Source: Volvox africanus
Lineage: Eukaryota; Chlorophyta; Chlorophyceae; Chlamydomonadales; Volvocaceae
Direction: 5' to 3'
Length of the DNA: 64,000 bases
Assembly: GCA_030268105.1 (NCBI GenBank)
Contig: BSDZ01000094.1
Span: forward strand, 248,001-312,000
Part shown: positions 12,771 through 26,974 of the stretch, piece after piece
Position numbering within the stretch: position 1 is the first letter of the stretch
Layout of the letters: each line of letters begins with the position of its first letter
Made by a program: the position numbers and the translations under genes
The notes under the pieces: model-generated
Databases searched by the model: none
What the model was told of the DNA's origin: nothing
What the model saw: the letters and a program-made list of their open reading frames with translations, nothing else

Positions 12771-13211
12771 ACAAAACTGGGGGTGCCCGAAAACAAACAT
12801 GTACATGAGAAAGCTAACCAAACCTGCAAACCCCAGCCTAACATCACGCCTAAGCCGCAGCAGCCACCTGCAAGCCACCACACCGACATCTCTCACGAGA
12901 GCCCTAACATACGTAATGTAAAGTGCCGCGCTATTCAGCCAGTCACCGCCCCTTGGTGCTACTACGGCCATGGTCACGGTCACCATCAGGCCTCAGAGCC
13001 TTTAGTTCCGCTCTAGGTGTCTTGAGTCCCTCTTTTCTTAATAACCACGTCACCGTCGATTAAGGGTGCAGTGTTTAACAACGCTAAGCATCACGACTTG
13101 GCAAACAAAATCGATGGCTCGAGATGACCATCTAGCAATCCGGCTAGCTAGCAAGGAGGGTAGTAGGTACATATCAGTGCGTGCACTTCCTGCAAAACCG
13201 CCCCAGCTCGA

Positions 13212-15752
13212 TCAGAGCCGAATGCCCCCACGCTGAACACACGGCTCTGTGATTCCCTTGGCAGCCCTTAGGAAGGCCGCCAAGAAAGGGCGCCTCTTGC
13301 GGGGCCCCTCAAGCGAGGCGGCCTTGATGGACGCCGTCCCCCAACGATTGGAGCCACAAAGCTCCATCAGCTTGAGCTGCACATAGGAAATTGCTGGAGC
13401 TGCCGCCTGCTCCTTCCCGAAGGCAACAAGTGGATTGTGCTCGAGGCCTAAAGAGGGCAAAGTGTGTGGGGGAGAGCGAACGTCTCTGTGCCAGAAATCA
13501 ATTCATGTAAGGTGGGCTGCGCTTAGATGTGCAGGCAGACAGCAGGTGGCAAGGCCCACTGCCTGCTGAGTCAGCAGATAGAACAGGATACTTGGGAGCC
13601 AAACCAGTCAGCAGACCTAGACTCAGGGGTGTCTTTTCACAACCCCTCACACAATGACAACCCCTCAGCAGCACCATGCACCTAGCTAGCATGAGATGGA
13701 GCGCGACGTGCACACCACCAGACTTACTTGCTTCACGAATGGCTTCTGCCAGGGTCGGCTCAAGCGTCTTGGTAAACGCCTGAACCTCCGCCCAGGACGA
13801 CCAATGCTGCTCCCCCGCCCAGGACCGGCAGTCCTGCAGACCCCAGTTCCGTGCCTCAGGGGGCAGACGCCGCTCTGGGGTTTTCGGGTGCGGTTTTGGT
13901 GGCTGCGTGAGCTCCAGGGGTTGGTACAACTCCTGGGGTTGCTGCGCAGCCTTGTTGATGAAAATGGAAGCGGCACCAGCATCTGCGACTTCGACTGCAG
14001 AAGGCGGACTCGTGGCGCCCATAGCAGGACAGCTGGCGGCAGGGATGATGGCAAATTTGGCAGTGATGCTGCTGCCCTGCAGGTCTGTAGAGGCCCCGGA
14101 AAGGCCCCCCTTCCTGGCCTCCATCATGGCGGCCCCCGACCTCAGCTTCTCGAGTTGCGAAATCAAATCTGACACCTGCAGATAAAAGAGCGAACATCCA
14201 GCAGTTGTCGGGTTTTGTATACATAAGACTATGTTGCTTCGATGACTTCTTGCCCACGCACCTGGACTTGGAAGCCCTCGAAGCCCTCAGCTTCGGTGGT
14301 CTCGTCCAACCTGTATGGAAAAGGCATGGGTGGGGTTGCAGGTGTAAGCAAGAGATCCCAGCATTGTGGGTTTCGGGTAAACAGGAAGTCGCACATCCGA
14401 AACACGTACTCCTTCATGCATTTGCCGCCACGTACTCAGACCGCCACGCACTACCACGTCACTCCGCCGTACACCTAGTTATGCACTGCACCTACCGCTG
14501 ATATGCTAGCTCAATGGCCGCCGCTGCTCCCGCCAACCCCGACGGGGCCATCACGCCACCCGCGCATTGCTGCACGTTGTTCTCCTCACTCTCCAGCTGC
14601 GGCTCCTGCTGGCAGAGAACGAGACACACAAAAAAGCTTTTCATCAGTTAGTGCACCGTTTACGTGCGTAGACATGGAACATCTGCATCACGGAAAGCAT
14701 CTTGATGTGTTTCCGAGGGGGTATTGGACGTCCAAACACAAGCGCATGTACACAAATTAGTTTCGGCGACATCTGAACGACGACAAAATAACGACATGTA
14801 TGATGAGCCCAGCCCCGTGTTACCCTCGGGCAACTCCCTCCGTCCGTCTCCCCTCCCCTCGGAAACCATGTTCCCCATTCGCCTCCCCTGAGAAGCGCTT
14901 TCCTGCAGGCACTTTGCAACCAACACAGTGCAGCACAAGCCGCGCACTGGTATGAGAAAGGCGACCTCCTCCCCGGAACCCCCTCAGGCGTCAGGTCTGA
15001 CCCACCACCTGCTGCGCTGCTGGAACTGGCTGGGCTTCCAGTTGGGCTCCGGCCTGGTGAAGATTCTCGGGCGCGCCCTTCTGTTGTGCGCACGCAAAAG
15101 ACGGGGGGTCGACACGTTGGTCGATAGTCAGCAAGCGGTGCGGGCCGGCGCATGGCCCAATCACATCGAGCGACTGTCAGACAAGCGACCCCCAAGGCAT
15201 CTCAACACCCATCACCACTGCTGGAGCAAACTCCTGATCAGCTCAAACTCACCCAGGATAGCAGGACCTTAAGCAGAGTCCCCTTCTCAGCTATTTGCAG
15301 GCGCCGCGCGGACAACCGCTCCTGCAACGTCAAGGATTCTTCGCCCTCGAGCTTCCCGAACCGCTGAAGAGGCTGCGACAGAAAAGGTGGAAGGGATGGG
15401 ATGTCACGGAATGACCGAAAAAAGACGGAATCGAAGAAAACATAAACGACGACGAAAGGCAGGCTTGATGGGAGTTGGCCTTACTTAGAACTGAACATCA
15501 GGAAAGACAGCAACACGAATTCACCTTTTCTGTCGGAATCCACTTGCGGCTAAACTTCTTCATTAGTTCACGCAAAGGAGTGACGACCACTCCACCTGCA
15601 GGCTGCTCTACAGCTTTGCCATTTAGGCAGCTGCTGTTGCTCATAACGCTGTCATTATCGTTAGCGGTGCTGTTGGTGTCCGAGATTGTGTCGATCCTCT
15701 CATAAGCACGATCCTTAGGCTTGAAGCCCAGTTTCACCAACAGCGAGATCAT
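13212..15752 (-). CDS. Array gene copy 3: unknown-function protein
   Basis: Exons: 15525-15752, 15253-15372, 15009-15080, 14496-14608, 14262-14310, 13728-14175, 13212-13447. Protein identical to copy 1. One private substitution at 13672 (T to C) lies in intron 6. Splice sites are unchanged. Confidence 0.6.
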
Positions 15753-17273
15753 GGCTGACGCCTGGACAGCCGGGTCGTGGTCAAGGAGCCGGTAATCGAA
15801 GCGTCCAATGAAGCACTATCGCTAAGCAAATCGTTGAGATGTATTACTCAATAAACGACACTAAGGTTTTGTCTAGAGGCAAACGGTTGTGTTGACAGGC
15901 CAAAGCCTGTTCTTTGGAGTCTCTCTAAGGAATTCGAAAGCAATTATGGAAAATGGTTTTAAAATAACTAGTTAGGATGTTAATGGGTCACACAGGGTGG
16001 GCTATGGTTATGTAGAGCGACGGAGCATAATCAGGTCTAAAGGCGAAGGTTTCACAGCTTTCCTTTATCCGGTTGTAACACTGAAGCAAAGTAATTTGAA
16101 TGGCAATGTAGGGGCGCTTCCGTGTGGCGATAAGAACCCCGTATTACCATAATCGGTAATCGCTGTTCGTGGCTTCGGGCCGTACATTGGAACAACAGAT
16201 TACGTAGGTTCATCGCAAAGGATTTCTTGAGCTCCTATTGAACTGTAATTTCAATTGGTACAATTGAGCTCGCGTAAGCTCAAAGACATCAACACCGCAC
16301 AAGTGTGTGTTTCACCAATACCGGTTCGGAGGCCCCAAGAGCGCAAGGTTATCACCTTGTATAGTACTGGTCTTCCCCATAGTAGGGAATCTAAAGTCCT
16401 GAAATTCCTTACATAATGCGACCACTGGACTGTGGCCCACGGTAGCTTGCCGTACACTATCACGTGTCCTGAAATTAATAAAGATGGAGCACGCCGAAGG
16501 CCTTCCGGTGCCATCTCCATGATGGGCATGGACGCCCAAGTTGGGGCACCATAATGTCATAATGCCAACGATTGTTGAACCCTTGTATGAACATACATAC
16601 ACCTTAGTGAGAGCCTGCTGCAGTAAAATGCAATTTGGCTGTGCAGCGCTGCATGGAGATACAGCTCTCCATGCGGAGTAAAATCCAAACAGTTCTTCCC
16701 AAGTTTTCAGAACAAGTCGCCCACAGTGTAACACCTAAAAAGCACCCCTCTGTTCTGCTTCAGGGGGAGACTGAGACACTCAAAAAGGGTCATCCAGGCA
16801 TCGCACGATTTACATGTGGTGTCACGGAGAGGCCTGCTGCTTGCTCGTCCACTCGTGAGCAACTGCGAGGCTCGAACACCATGGTATTGCACATGCCTGC
16901 AGCACATGCATGCGCACACACGCATATGCACACATACGCCCACAGAGGCACGCATGCCCTCCCCCTTTGTGCTGTCCCAGGCATGTCTAGTTGAGAGTCC
17001 CCTGTAAATAAACTGGTCACATGCCATGTCGTCATGGCAGATTATGACACCAGCCTAATCACTTGAGAAGGATGTTAAATAGCTAATTAATCAGATCCAT
17101 TAACAAACACGGTTCACAAGCTCCTATCGGTCAGAATCCAATGATGAACAGTTGACAACCATCTAGGGTTCAGATCCACTAACAAACACATTTGACACGC
17201 TCCTATTGGTTAGGGTCCACTAATGAATGGCAGATAAGAAACTATGCAACTAAAACTATATCAGGTCTATGAC

Positions 17274-17621
17274 AGCTAAGTGACTAAATGCTAGGCACAA
17301 ATACCATGTGTGCAGTTGGGAGTCTCACTGACTATGAACACCACTTGATGAAGTCCGACTGCCCACCAGCTGTTTAAACCTCCACAGCCCCTCCCCCTCC
17401 ACTGCATGAAGCCTTAGGTACGATAAAAAGAACACAGAATATCACATAGCTAAGTGACTTAATGCTAGGCACAAATACCATGTGTGCAGTTGGGAGTCTC
17501 ACTGACTATGAATACCACTTGATGAAGTCCGACTGCCCACCAGCTGTTTAAACCTCCACAGCCCCTCCCCCTCCACTGCATGAAGCCTTAGGTACGATAA
17601 AAAGAACACAGAATACCACAT
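17274..17621. repeat. 174-bp satellite, 2 monomers (unit 4)
   Basis: Two monomers; diagnostic site CT; the second monomer has GACTTAAT. With unit 5 this is the shortest block. Confidence 0.98.
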
Positions 17622-18062
17622 ACAAAACTGGGGGTGCCCGAAAACAAACATGTACATGAGAAAGCTAACCAAACCTGCAAACCCCAGCCTAACATCACGC
17701 CTAAGCCGCAGCAGCCACCTGCAAGCCACCACACCGACATCTCTCACGAGAGCCCTAACATACGTAATGTAAAGTGCCGCGCTATTCAGCCAGTCACCGC
17801 CCCTTGGTGCTACTACGGCCATGGTCACGGTCACCATCAGGCCTCAGAGCCTTTAGTTCCGCTCTAGGTGTCTTGAGTCCCTCTTTTCTTAATAACCACG
17901 TCACCGTCGATTAAGGGTGCAGTGTTTAACAACGCTAAGCATCACGACTTGGCAAACAAAATCGATGGCTCGAGATGACCATCTAGCAATCCGGCTAGCT
18001 AGCAAGGAGGGTAGTAGGTACATATCAGTGCGTGCACTTCCTGCAAAACCGCCCCAGCTCGA

Positions 18063-20603
18063 TCAGAGCCGAATGCCCCCACGCTGAACACACGGCTCTG
18101 TGATTCCCTTGGCAGCCCTTAGGAAGGCCGCCAAGAAAGGGCGCCTCTTGCGGGGCCCCTCAAGCGAGGCGGCCTTGATGGACGCCGTCCCCCAACGATT
18201 GGAGCCACAAAGCTCCATCAGCTTGAGCTGCACATAGGAAATTGCTGGAGCTGCCGCCTGCTCCTTCCCGAAGGCAACAAGTGGATTGTGCTCGAGGCCT
18301 AAAGAGGGCAAAGTGTGTGGGGGAGAGCGAACGTCTCTGTGCCAGAAATCAATTCATGTAAGGTGGGCTGCGCTTAGATGTGCAGGCAGACAGCAGGTGG
18401 CAAGGCCCACTGCCTGCTGAGTCAGCAGATAGAACAGGATACTTGGGAGCCAAACCAGTCAGCAGACCTAGACTCAGGGGTGTCTTTTCACAACCCCTCA
18501 CACAATGACAACCCCTCAGCAGTACCATGCACCTAGCTAGCATGAGATGGAGCGCGACGTGCACACCACCAGACTTACTTGCTTCACGAATGGCTTCTGC
18601 CAGGGTCGGCTCAAGCGTCTTGGTAAACGCCTGAACCTCCGCCCAGGACGACCAATGCTGCTCCCCCGCCCAGGACCGGCAGTCCTGCAGACCCCAGTTC
18701 CGTGCCTCAGGGGGCAGACGCCGCTCTGGGGTTTTCGGGTGCGGTTTTGGTGGCTGCGTGAGCTCCAGGGGTTGGTACAACTCCTGGGGTTGCTGCGCAG
18801 CCTTGTTGATGAAAATGGAAGCGGCACCAGCATCTGCGACTTCGACTGCAGAAGGCGGACTCGTGGCGCCCATAGCAGGACAGCTGGCGGCAGGGATGAT
18901 GGCAAATTTGGCAGTGATGCTGCTGCCCTGCAGGTCTGTAGAGGCCCCGGAAAGGCCCCCCTTCCTGGCCTCCATCATGGCGGCCCCCGACCTCAGCTTC
19001 TCGAGTTGCGAAATCAAATCTGACACCTGCAGATAAAAGAGCGAACATCCAGCAGTTGTCGGGTTTTGTATACATAAGACTATGTTGCTTCGATGACTTC
19101 TTGCCCACGCACCTGGACTTGGAAGCCCTCGAAGCCCTCAGCTTCGGTGGTCTCGTCCAACCTGTATGGAAAAGGCATGGGTGGGGTTGCAGGTGTAAGC
19201 AAGAGATCCCAGCATTGTGGGTTTCGGGTAAACAGGAAGTCGCACATCCGAAACACGTACTCCTTCATGCATTTGCCGCCACGTACTCAGACCGCCACGC
19301 ACTACCACGTCACTCCGCCGTACACCTAGTTATGCACTGCACCTACCGCTGATATGCTAGCTCAATGGCCGCCGCTGCTCCCGCCAACCCCGACGGGGCC
19401 ATCACGCCACCCGCGCATTGCTGCACGTTGTTCTCCTCACTCTCCAGCTGCGGCTCCTGCTGGCAGAGAACGAGACACACAAAAAAGCTTTTCATCAGTT
19501 AGTGCACCGTTTACGTGCGTAGACATGGAACATCTGCATCACGGAAAGCATCTTGATGTGTTTCCGAGGGGGTATTGGACGTCCAAACACAAGCGCATGT
19601 ACACAAATTAGTTTCGGCGACATCTGAACGACGACAAAATAACGACATGTATGATGAGCCCAGCCCCGTGTTACCCTCGGGCAACTCCCTCCGTCCGTCT
19701 CCCCTCCCCTCGGAAACCATGTTCCCCATTCGCCTCCCCTGAGAAGCGCTTTCCTGCAGGCACTTTGCAACCAACACAGTGCAGCACAAGCCGCGCACTG
19801 GTATGAGAAAGGCGACCTCCTCCCCGGAACCCCCTCAGGCGTCAGGTCTGACCCACCACCTGCTGCGCTGCTGGAACTGGCTGGGCTTCCAGTTGGGCTC
19901 CGGCCTGGTGAAGATTCTCGGGCGCGCCCTTCTGTTGTGCGCACGCAAAAGACGGGGGGTCGACACGTTGGTCGATAGTCAGCAAGCGGTGCGGGCCGGC
20001 GCATGGCCCAATCACATCGAGCGACTGTCAGACAAGCGACCCCCAAGGCATCTCAACACCCATCACCACTGCTGGAGCAAACTCCTGATCAGCTCAAACT
20101 CACCCAGGATAGCAGGACCTTAAGCAGAGTCCCCTTCTCAGCTATTTGCAGGCGCCGCGCGGACAACCGCTCCTGCAACGTCAAGGATTCTTCGCCCTCG
20201 AGCTTCCCGAACCGCTGAAGAGGCTGCGACAGAAAAGGTGGAAGGGATGGGATGTCACGGAATGACCGAAAAAAGACGGAATCGAAGAAAACATAAACGA
20301 CGACGAAAGGCAGGCTTGATGGGAGTTGGCCTTACTTAGAACTGAACATCAGGAAAGACAGCAACACGAATTCACCTTTTCTGTCGGAATCCACTTGCGG
20401 CTAAACTTCTTCATTAGTTCACGCAAAGGAGTGACGACCACTCCACCTGCAGGCTGCTCTACAGCTTTGCCATTTAGGCAGCTGCTGTTGCTCATAACGC
20501 TGTCATTATCGTTAGCGGTGCTGTTGGTGTCCGAGATTGTGTCGATCCTCTCATAAGCACGATCCTTAGGCTTGAAGCCCAGTTTCACCAACAGCGAGAT
20601 CAT
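18063..20603 (-). CDS. Array gene copy 4: unknown-function protein
   Basis: Exons: 20376-20603, 20104-20223, 19860-19931, 19347-19459, 19113-19161, 18579-19026, 18063-18298. Protein identical to copy 1. The single 1-bp deletion of the whole array (near 20801) lies about 200 bp upstream of this copy's start, outside the coding model. Confidence 0.6.
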
Positions 20604-22123
20604 GGCTGACGCCTGGACAGCCGGGTCGTGGTCAAGGAGCCGGTAATCGAAGCGTCCAATGAAGCACTATCGCTAAGCAAATCGTTGAGATGTATTACTC
20701 AATAAACGACACTAAGGTTTTGTCTAGAGGCAAACGGTTGTGTTGACAGGCCAAAGCCTGTTCTTTGGAGTCTCTCTAAGGAATTCGAAAGCAATTATGG
20801 AAATGGTTTTAAAATAACTAGTTAGGATGTTAATGGGTCACACAGGGTGGGCTATGGTTATGTAGAGCGACGGAGCATAATCAGGTCTAAAGGCGAAGGT
20901 TTCACAGCTTTCCTTTATCCGGTTGTAACACTGAAGCAAAGTAATTTGAATGGCAATGTAGGGGCGCTTCCGTGTGGCGATAAGAACCCCGTATTACCAT
21001 AATCGGTAATCGCTGTTCGTGGCTTCGGGCCGTACATTGGAACAACAGATTATGTAGGTTCATCGCAAAGGATTTCTTGAGCTCCTATTGAACTGTAATT
21101 TCAATTGGTACAATTGAGCTCGCGTAAGCTCAAAGACATCAACACCGCACAAGTGTGTGTTTCACCAATACCGGTTCGGAGGCCCCAAGAGCGCAAGGTT
21201 ATCACCTTGTATAGTACTGGTCTTCCCCATAGTAGGGAATCTAAAGTCCTGAAATTCCTTACATAATGCGACCACTGGACTGTGGCCCACGGTAGCTTGC
21301 CGTACACTATCACGTGTCCTGAAATTAATAAAGATGGAGCACGCCGAAGGCCTTCCGGTGCCATCTCCATGATGGGCATGGACGCCCAAGTTGGGGCACC
21401 ATAATGTCATAATGCCAACGATTGTTGAACCCTTGTATGAACATACATACACCTTAGTGAGAGCCTGCTGCAGTAAAATGCAATTTGGCTGTGCAGCGCT
21501 GCATGGAGATACAGCTCTCCATGCGGAGTAAAATCCAAACAGTTCTTCCCAAGTTTTCAGAACAAGTCGCCCACAGTGTAACACCTAAAAAGCACCCCTC
21601 TGTTCTGCTTCAGGGGGAGACTGAGACACTCAAAAAGGGTCATCCAGGCATCGCACGATTTACATGTGGTGTCACGGAGAGGCCTGCTGCTTGCTCGTCC
21701 ACTCGTGAGCAACTGCGAGGCTCGAACACCATGGTATTGCACATGCCTGCAGCACATGCATGCGCACACACGCATATGCACACATACGCCCACAGAGGCA
21801 CGCATGCCCTCCCCCTTTGTGCTGTCCCAGGCATGTCTAGTTGAGAGTCCCCTGTAAATAAACTGGTCACATGCCATGTCGTCATGGCAGATTATGACAC
21901 CAGCCTAATCACTTGAGAAGGATGTTAAATAGCTAATTAATCAGATCCATTAACAAACACGGTTCACAAGCTCCTATCGGTCAGAATCCAATGATGAACA
22001 GTTGACAACCATCTAGGGTTCAGATCCACTAACAAACACATTTGACACGCTCCTATTGGTTAGGGTCCACTAATGAATGGCAGATAAGAAACTATGCAAC
22101 TAAAACTATATCAGGTCTATGAC

Positions 22124-22471
22124 AGCTAAGTGACTAAATGCTAGGCACAAATACCATGTGTGCAGTTGGGAGTCTCACTGACTATGAACACCACTTGATG
22201 AAGTCCGACTGCCCACCAGCTGTTTAAACCTCCACAGCCCCTCCCCCTCCACTGCATGAAGCCTTAGGTACGATAAAAAGAACACAGAATATCACATAGC
22301 TAAGTGACTAAATGCTAGGCACAAATACCATGTGTGCAGTTGGGAGTCTCACTGACTATGAATACCACTTGATGAAGTCCGACTGCCCACCAGCTGTTTA
22401 AACCTCCACAGCCCCTCCCCCTCCACTGCATGAAGCCTTAGGTACGATAAAAAGAACACAGAATACCACAT
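22124..22471. repeat. 174-bp satellite, 2 monomers (unit 5)
   Basis: Two monomers; diagnostic site CT; both with GACTAAAT. Confidence 0.98.
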
Positions 22472-22912
22472 ACAAAACTGGGGGTGCCCGAAAACAAACA
22501 TGTACATGAGAAAGCTAACCAAACCTGCAAACCCCAGCCTAACATCACGCCTAAGCCGTAGCAGCCACCTGCAAGCCACCACACCGACATCTCTCACGAG
22601 AGCCCTAACATACGTAATGTAAAGTGCCGCGCTATTCAGCCAGTCACCGCCCCTTGGTGCTACTACGGCCATGGTCACGGTCACCATCAGGCCTCAGAGC
22701 CTTTAGTTCCGCTCTAGGTGTCTTGAGTCCCTCTTTTCTTAATAACCACGTCACCGTCGATTAAGGGTGCAGTGTTTAACAACGCTAAGCATCACGACTT
22801 GGCAAACAAAATCGATGGCTCGAGATGACCATCTAGCAATCCGGCTAGCTAGCAAGGAGGGTAGTAGGTACATATCAGTGCGTGCACTTCCTGCAAAACC
22901 GCCCCAGCTCGA

Positions 22913-25453
22913 TCAGAGCCGAATGCCCCCACGCTGAACACACGGCTCTGTGATTCCCTTGGCAGCCCTTAGGAAGGCCGCCAAGAAAGGGCGCCTCTTG
23001 CGGGGCCCCTCAAGCGAGGCGGCCTTGATGGACGCCGTCCCCCAACGATTGGAGCCACAAAGCTCCATCAGCTTGAGCTGCACATAGGAAATTGCTGGAG
23101 CTGCCGCCTGCTCCTTCCCGAAGGCAACAAGTGGATTGTGCTCGAGGCCTAAAGAGGGCAAAGTGTGTGGGGGAGAGCGAACGTCTCTGTGCCAGAAATC
23201 AATTCATGTAAGGTGGGCTGCGCTTAGATGTGCAGGCAGACAGCAGGTGGCAAGGCCCACTGCCTGCTGAGTCAGCAGATAGAACAGGATACTTGGGAGC
23301 CAAACCAGTCAGCAGACCTAGACTCAGGGGTGTCTTTTCACAACCCCTCACACAATGACAACCCCTCAGCAGTACCATGCACCTAGCTAGCATGAGATGG
23401 AGCGCGACGTGCACACCACCAGACTTACTTGCTTCACGAATGGCTTCTGCCAGGGTCGGCTCAAGCGTCTTGGTAAACGCCTGAACCTCCGCCCAGGACG
23501 ACCAATGCTGCTCCCCCGCCCAGGACCGGCAGTCCTGCAGACCCCAGTTCCGTGCCTCAGGGGGCAGACGCCGCTCTGGGGTTTTCGGGTGCGGTTTTGG
23601 TGGCTGCGTGAGCTCCAGGGGTTGGTACAACTCCTGGGGTTGCTGCGCAGCCTTGTTGATGAAAATGGAAGCGGCACCAGCATCTGCGACTTCGACTGCA
23701 GAAGGCGGACTCGTGGCGCCCATAGCAGGACAGCTGGCGGCAGGGATGATGGCAAATTTGGCAGTGATGCTGCTGCCCTGCAGGTCTGTAGAGGCCCCGG
23801 AAAGGCCCCCCTTCCTGGCCTCCATCATGGCGGCCCCCGACCTCAGCTTCTCGAGTTGCGAAATCAAATCTGACACCTGCAGATAAAAGAGCGAACATCC
23901 AGCAGTTGTCGGGTTTTGTATACATAAGACTATGTTGCTTCGATGACTTCTTGCCCACGCACCTGGACTTGGAAGCCCTCGAAGCCCTCAGCTTCGGTGG
24001 TCTCGTCCAACCTGTATGGAAAAGGCATGGGTGGGGTTGCAGGTGTAAGCAAGAGATCCCAGCATTGTGGGTTTCGGGTAAACAGGAAGTCGCACATCCG
24101 AAACACGTACTCCTTCATGCATTTGCCGCCACGTACTCAGACCGCCACGCACTACCACGTCACTCCGCCGTACACCTAGTTATGCACTGCACCTACCGCT
24201 GATATGCTAGCTCAATGGCCGCCGCTGCTCCCGCCAACCCCGACGGGGCCATCACGCCACCCGCGCATTGCTGCACGTTGTTCTCCTCACTCTCCAGCTG
24301 CGGCTCCTGCTGGCAGAGAACGAGACACACAAAAAAGCTTTTCATCAGTTAGTGCACCGTTTACGTGCGTAGACATGGAACATCTGCATCACGGAAAGCA
24401 TCTTGATGTGTTTCCGAGGGGGTATTGGACGTCCAAACACAAGCGCATGTACACAAATTAGTTTCGGCGACATCTGAACGACGACAAAATAACGACATGT
24501 ATGATGAGCCCAGCCCCGTGTTACCCTCGGGCAACTCCCTCCGTCTGTCTCCCCTCCCCTCGGAAACCATGTTCCCCATTCGCCTCCCCTGAGAAGCGCT
24601 TTCCTGCAGGCACTTTGCAACCAACACAGTGCAGCACAAGCCGCGCACTGGTATGAGAAAGGCGACCTCCTCCCCGGAACCCCCTCAGGCGTCAGGTCTG
24701 ACCCACCACCTGCTGCGCTGCTGGAACTGGCTGGGCTTCCAGTTGGGCTCCGGCCTGGTGAAGATTCTCGGGCGCGCCCTTCTGTTGTGCGCACGCAAAA
24801 GACGGGGGGTCGACACGTTGGTCGATAGTCAGCAAGCGGTGCGGGCCGGCGCATGGCCCAATCACATCGAGCGACTGTCAGACAAGCGACCCCCAAGGCA
24901 TCTCAACACCCATCACCACTGCTGGAGCAAACTCCTGATCAGCTCAAACTCACCCAGGATAGCAGGACCTTAAGCAGAGTCCCCTTCTCAGCTATTTGCA
25001 GGCGCCGCGCGGACAACCGCTCCTGCAACGTCAAGGATTCTTCGCCCTCGAGCTTCCCGAACCGCTGAAGAGGCTGCGACAGAAAAGGTGGAAGGGATGG
25101 GATGTCACGGAATGACCGAAAAAAGACGGAATCGAAGAAAACATAAACGACGACGAAAGGCAGGCTTGATGGGAGTTGGCCTTACTTAGAACTGAACATC
25201 AGGAAAGACAGCAACACGAATTCACCTTTTCTGTCGGAATCCACTTGCGGCTAAACTTCTTCATTAGTTCACGCAAAGGAGTGACGACCACTCCACCTGC
25301 AGGCTGCTCTACAGCTTTGCCATTTAGGCAGCTGCTGTTGCTCATAACGCTGTCATTATCGTTAGCGGTGCTGTTGGTGTCCGAGATTGTGTCGATCCTC
25401 TCATAAGCACGATCCTTAGGCTTGAAGCCCAGTTTCACCAACAGCGAGATCAT
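22913..25453 (-). CDS. Array gene copy 5: unknown-function protein
   Basis: Exons: 25226-25453, 24954-25073, 24710-24781, 24197-24309, 23963-24011, 23429-23876, 22913-23148. Protein identical to copy 1. A private C-to-T change at 24546 is in intron 3, and another at 22559 is in the 3' flank. Confidence 0.6.
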
Positions 25454-26974
25454 GGCTGACGCCTGGACAGCCGGGTCGTGGTCAAGGAGCCGGTAATCGA
25501 AGCGTCCAATGAAGCACTATCGCTAAGCAAATCGTTGAGATGTATTACTCAATAAACGACACTAAGGTTTTGTCTAGAGGCAAACGGTTGTGTTGACAGG
25601 CCAAAGCCTGTTCTTTGGAGTCTCTCTAAGGAATTCGAAAGCAATTATGGAAAATGGTTTTAAAATAACTAGTTAGGATGTTAATGGGTCACACAGGGTG
25701 GGCTATGGTTATGTAGAGCGACGGAGCATAATCAGGTCTAAAGGCGAAGGTTTCACAGCTTTCCTTTATCCGGTTGTAACACTGAAGCAAAGTAATTTGA
25801 ATGGCAATGTAGGGGCGCTTCCGTGTGGCGATAAGAACCCCGTATTACCATAATCGGTAATCGCTGTTCGTGGCTTCGGGCCGTACATTGGAACAACAGA
25901 TTACGTAGGTTCATCGCAAAGGATTTCTTGAGCTCCTATTGAACTGTAATTTCAATTGGTACAATTGAGCTCGCGTAAGCTCAAAGACATCAACACCGCA
26001 CAAGTGTGTGTTTCACCAATACCGGTTCGGAGGCCCCAAGAGCGCAAGGTTATCACCTTGTATAGTACTGGTCTTCCCCATAGTAGGGAATCTAAAGTCC
26101 TGAAATTCCTTACATAATGCGACCACTGGACTGTGGCCCACGGTAGCTTGCCGTACACTATCACGTGTCCTGAAATTAATAAAGATGGAGCACGCCGAAG
26201 GCCTTCCGGTGCCATCTCCATGATGGGCATGGACGCCCAAGTTGGGGCACCATAATGTCATAATGCCAACGATTGTTGAACCCTTGTATGAACATACATA
26301 CACCTTAGTGAGAGCCTGCTGCAGTAAAATGCAATTTGGCTGTGCAGCGCTGCATGGAGATACAGCTCTCCATGCGGAGTAAAATCCAAACAGTTCTTCC
26401 CAAGTTTTCAGAACAAGTCGCCCACAGTGTAACACCTAAAAAGCACCCCTCTGTTCTGCTTCAGGGGGAGACTGAGACACTCAAAAAGGGTCATCCAGGC
26501 ATCGCACGATTTACATGTGGTGTCACGGAGAGGCCTGCTGCTTGCTCGTCCACTCGTGAGCAACTGCGAGGCTCGAACACCATGGTATTGCACATGCCTG
26601 CAGCACATGCATGCGCACACACGCATATGCACACATACGCCCACAGAGGCACGCATGCCCTCCCCCTTTGTGCTGTCCCAGGCATGTCTAGTTGAGAGTC
26701 CCCTGTAAATAAACTGGTCACATGCCATGTCGTCATGGCAGATTATGACACCAGCCTAATCACTTGAGAAGGATGTTAAATAGCTAATTAATCAGATCCA
26801 TTAACAAACACGGTTCACAAGCTCCTATCGGTCAGAATCCAATGATGAACAGTTGACAACCATCTAGGGTTCAGATCCACTAACAAACACATTTGACACG
26901 CTCCTATTGGTTAGGGTCCACTAATGAATGGCAGATAAGAAACTATGCAACTAAAACTATATCAGGTCTATGAC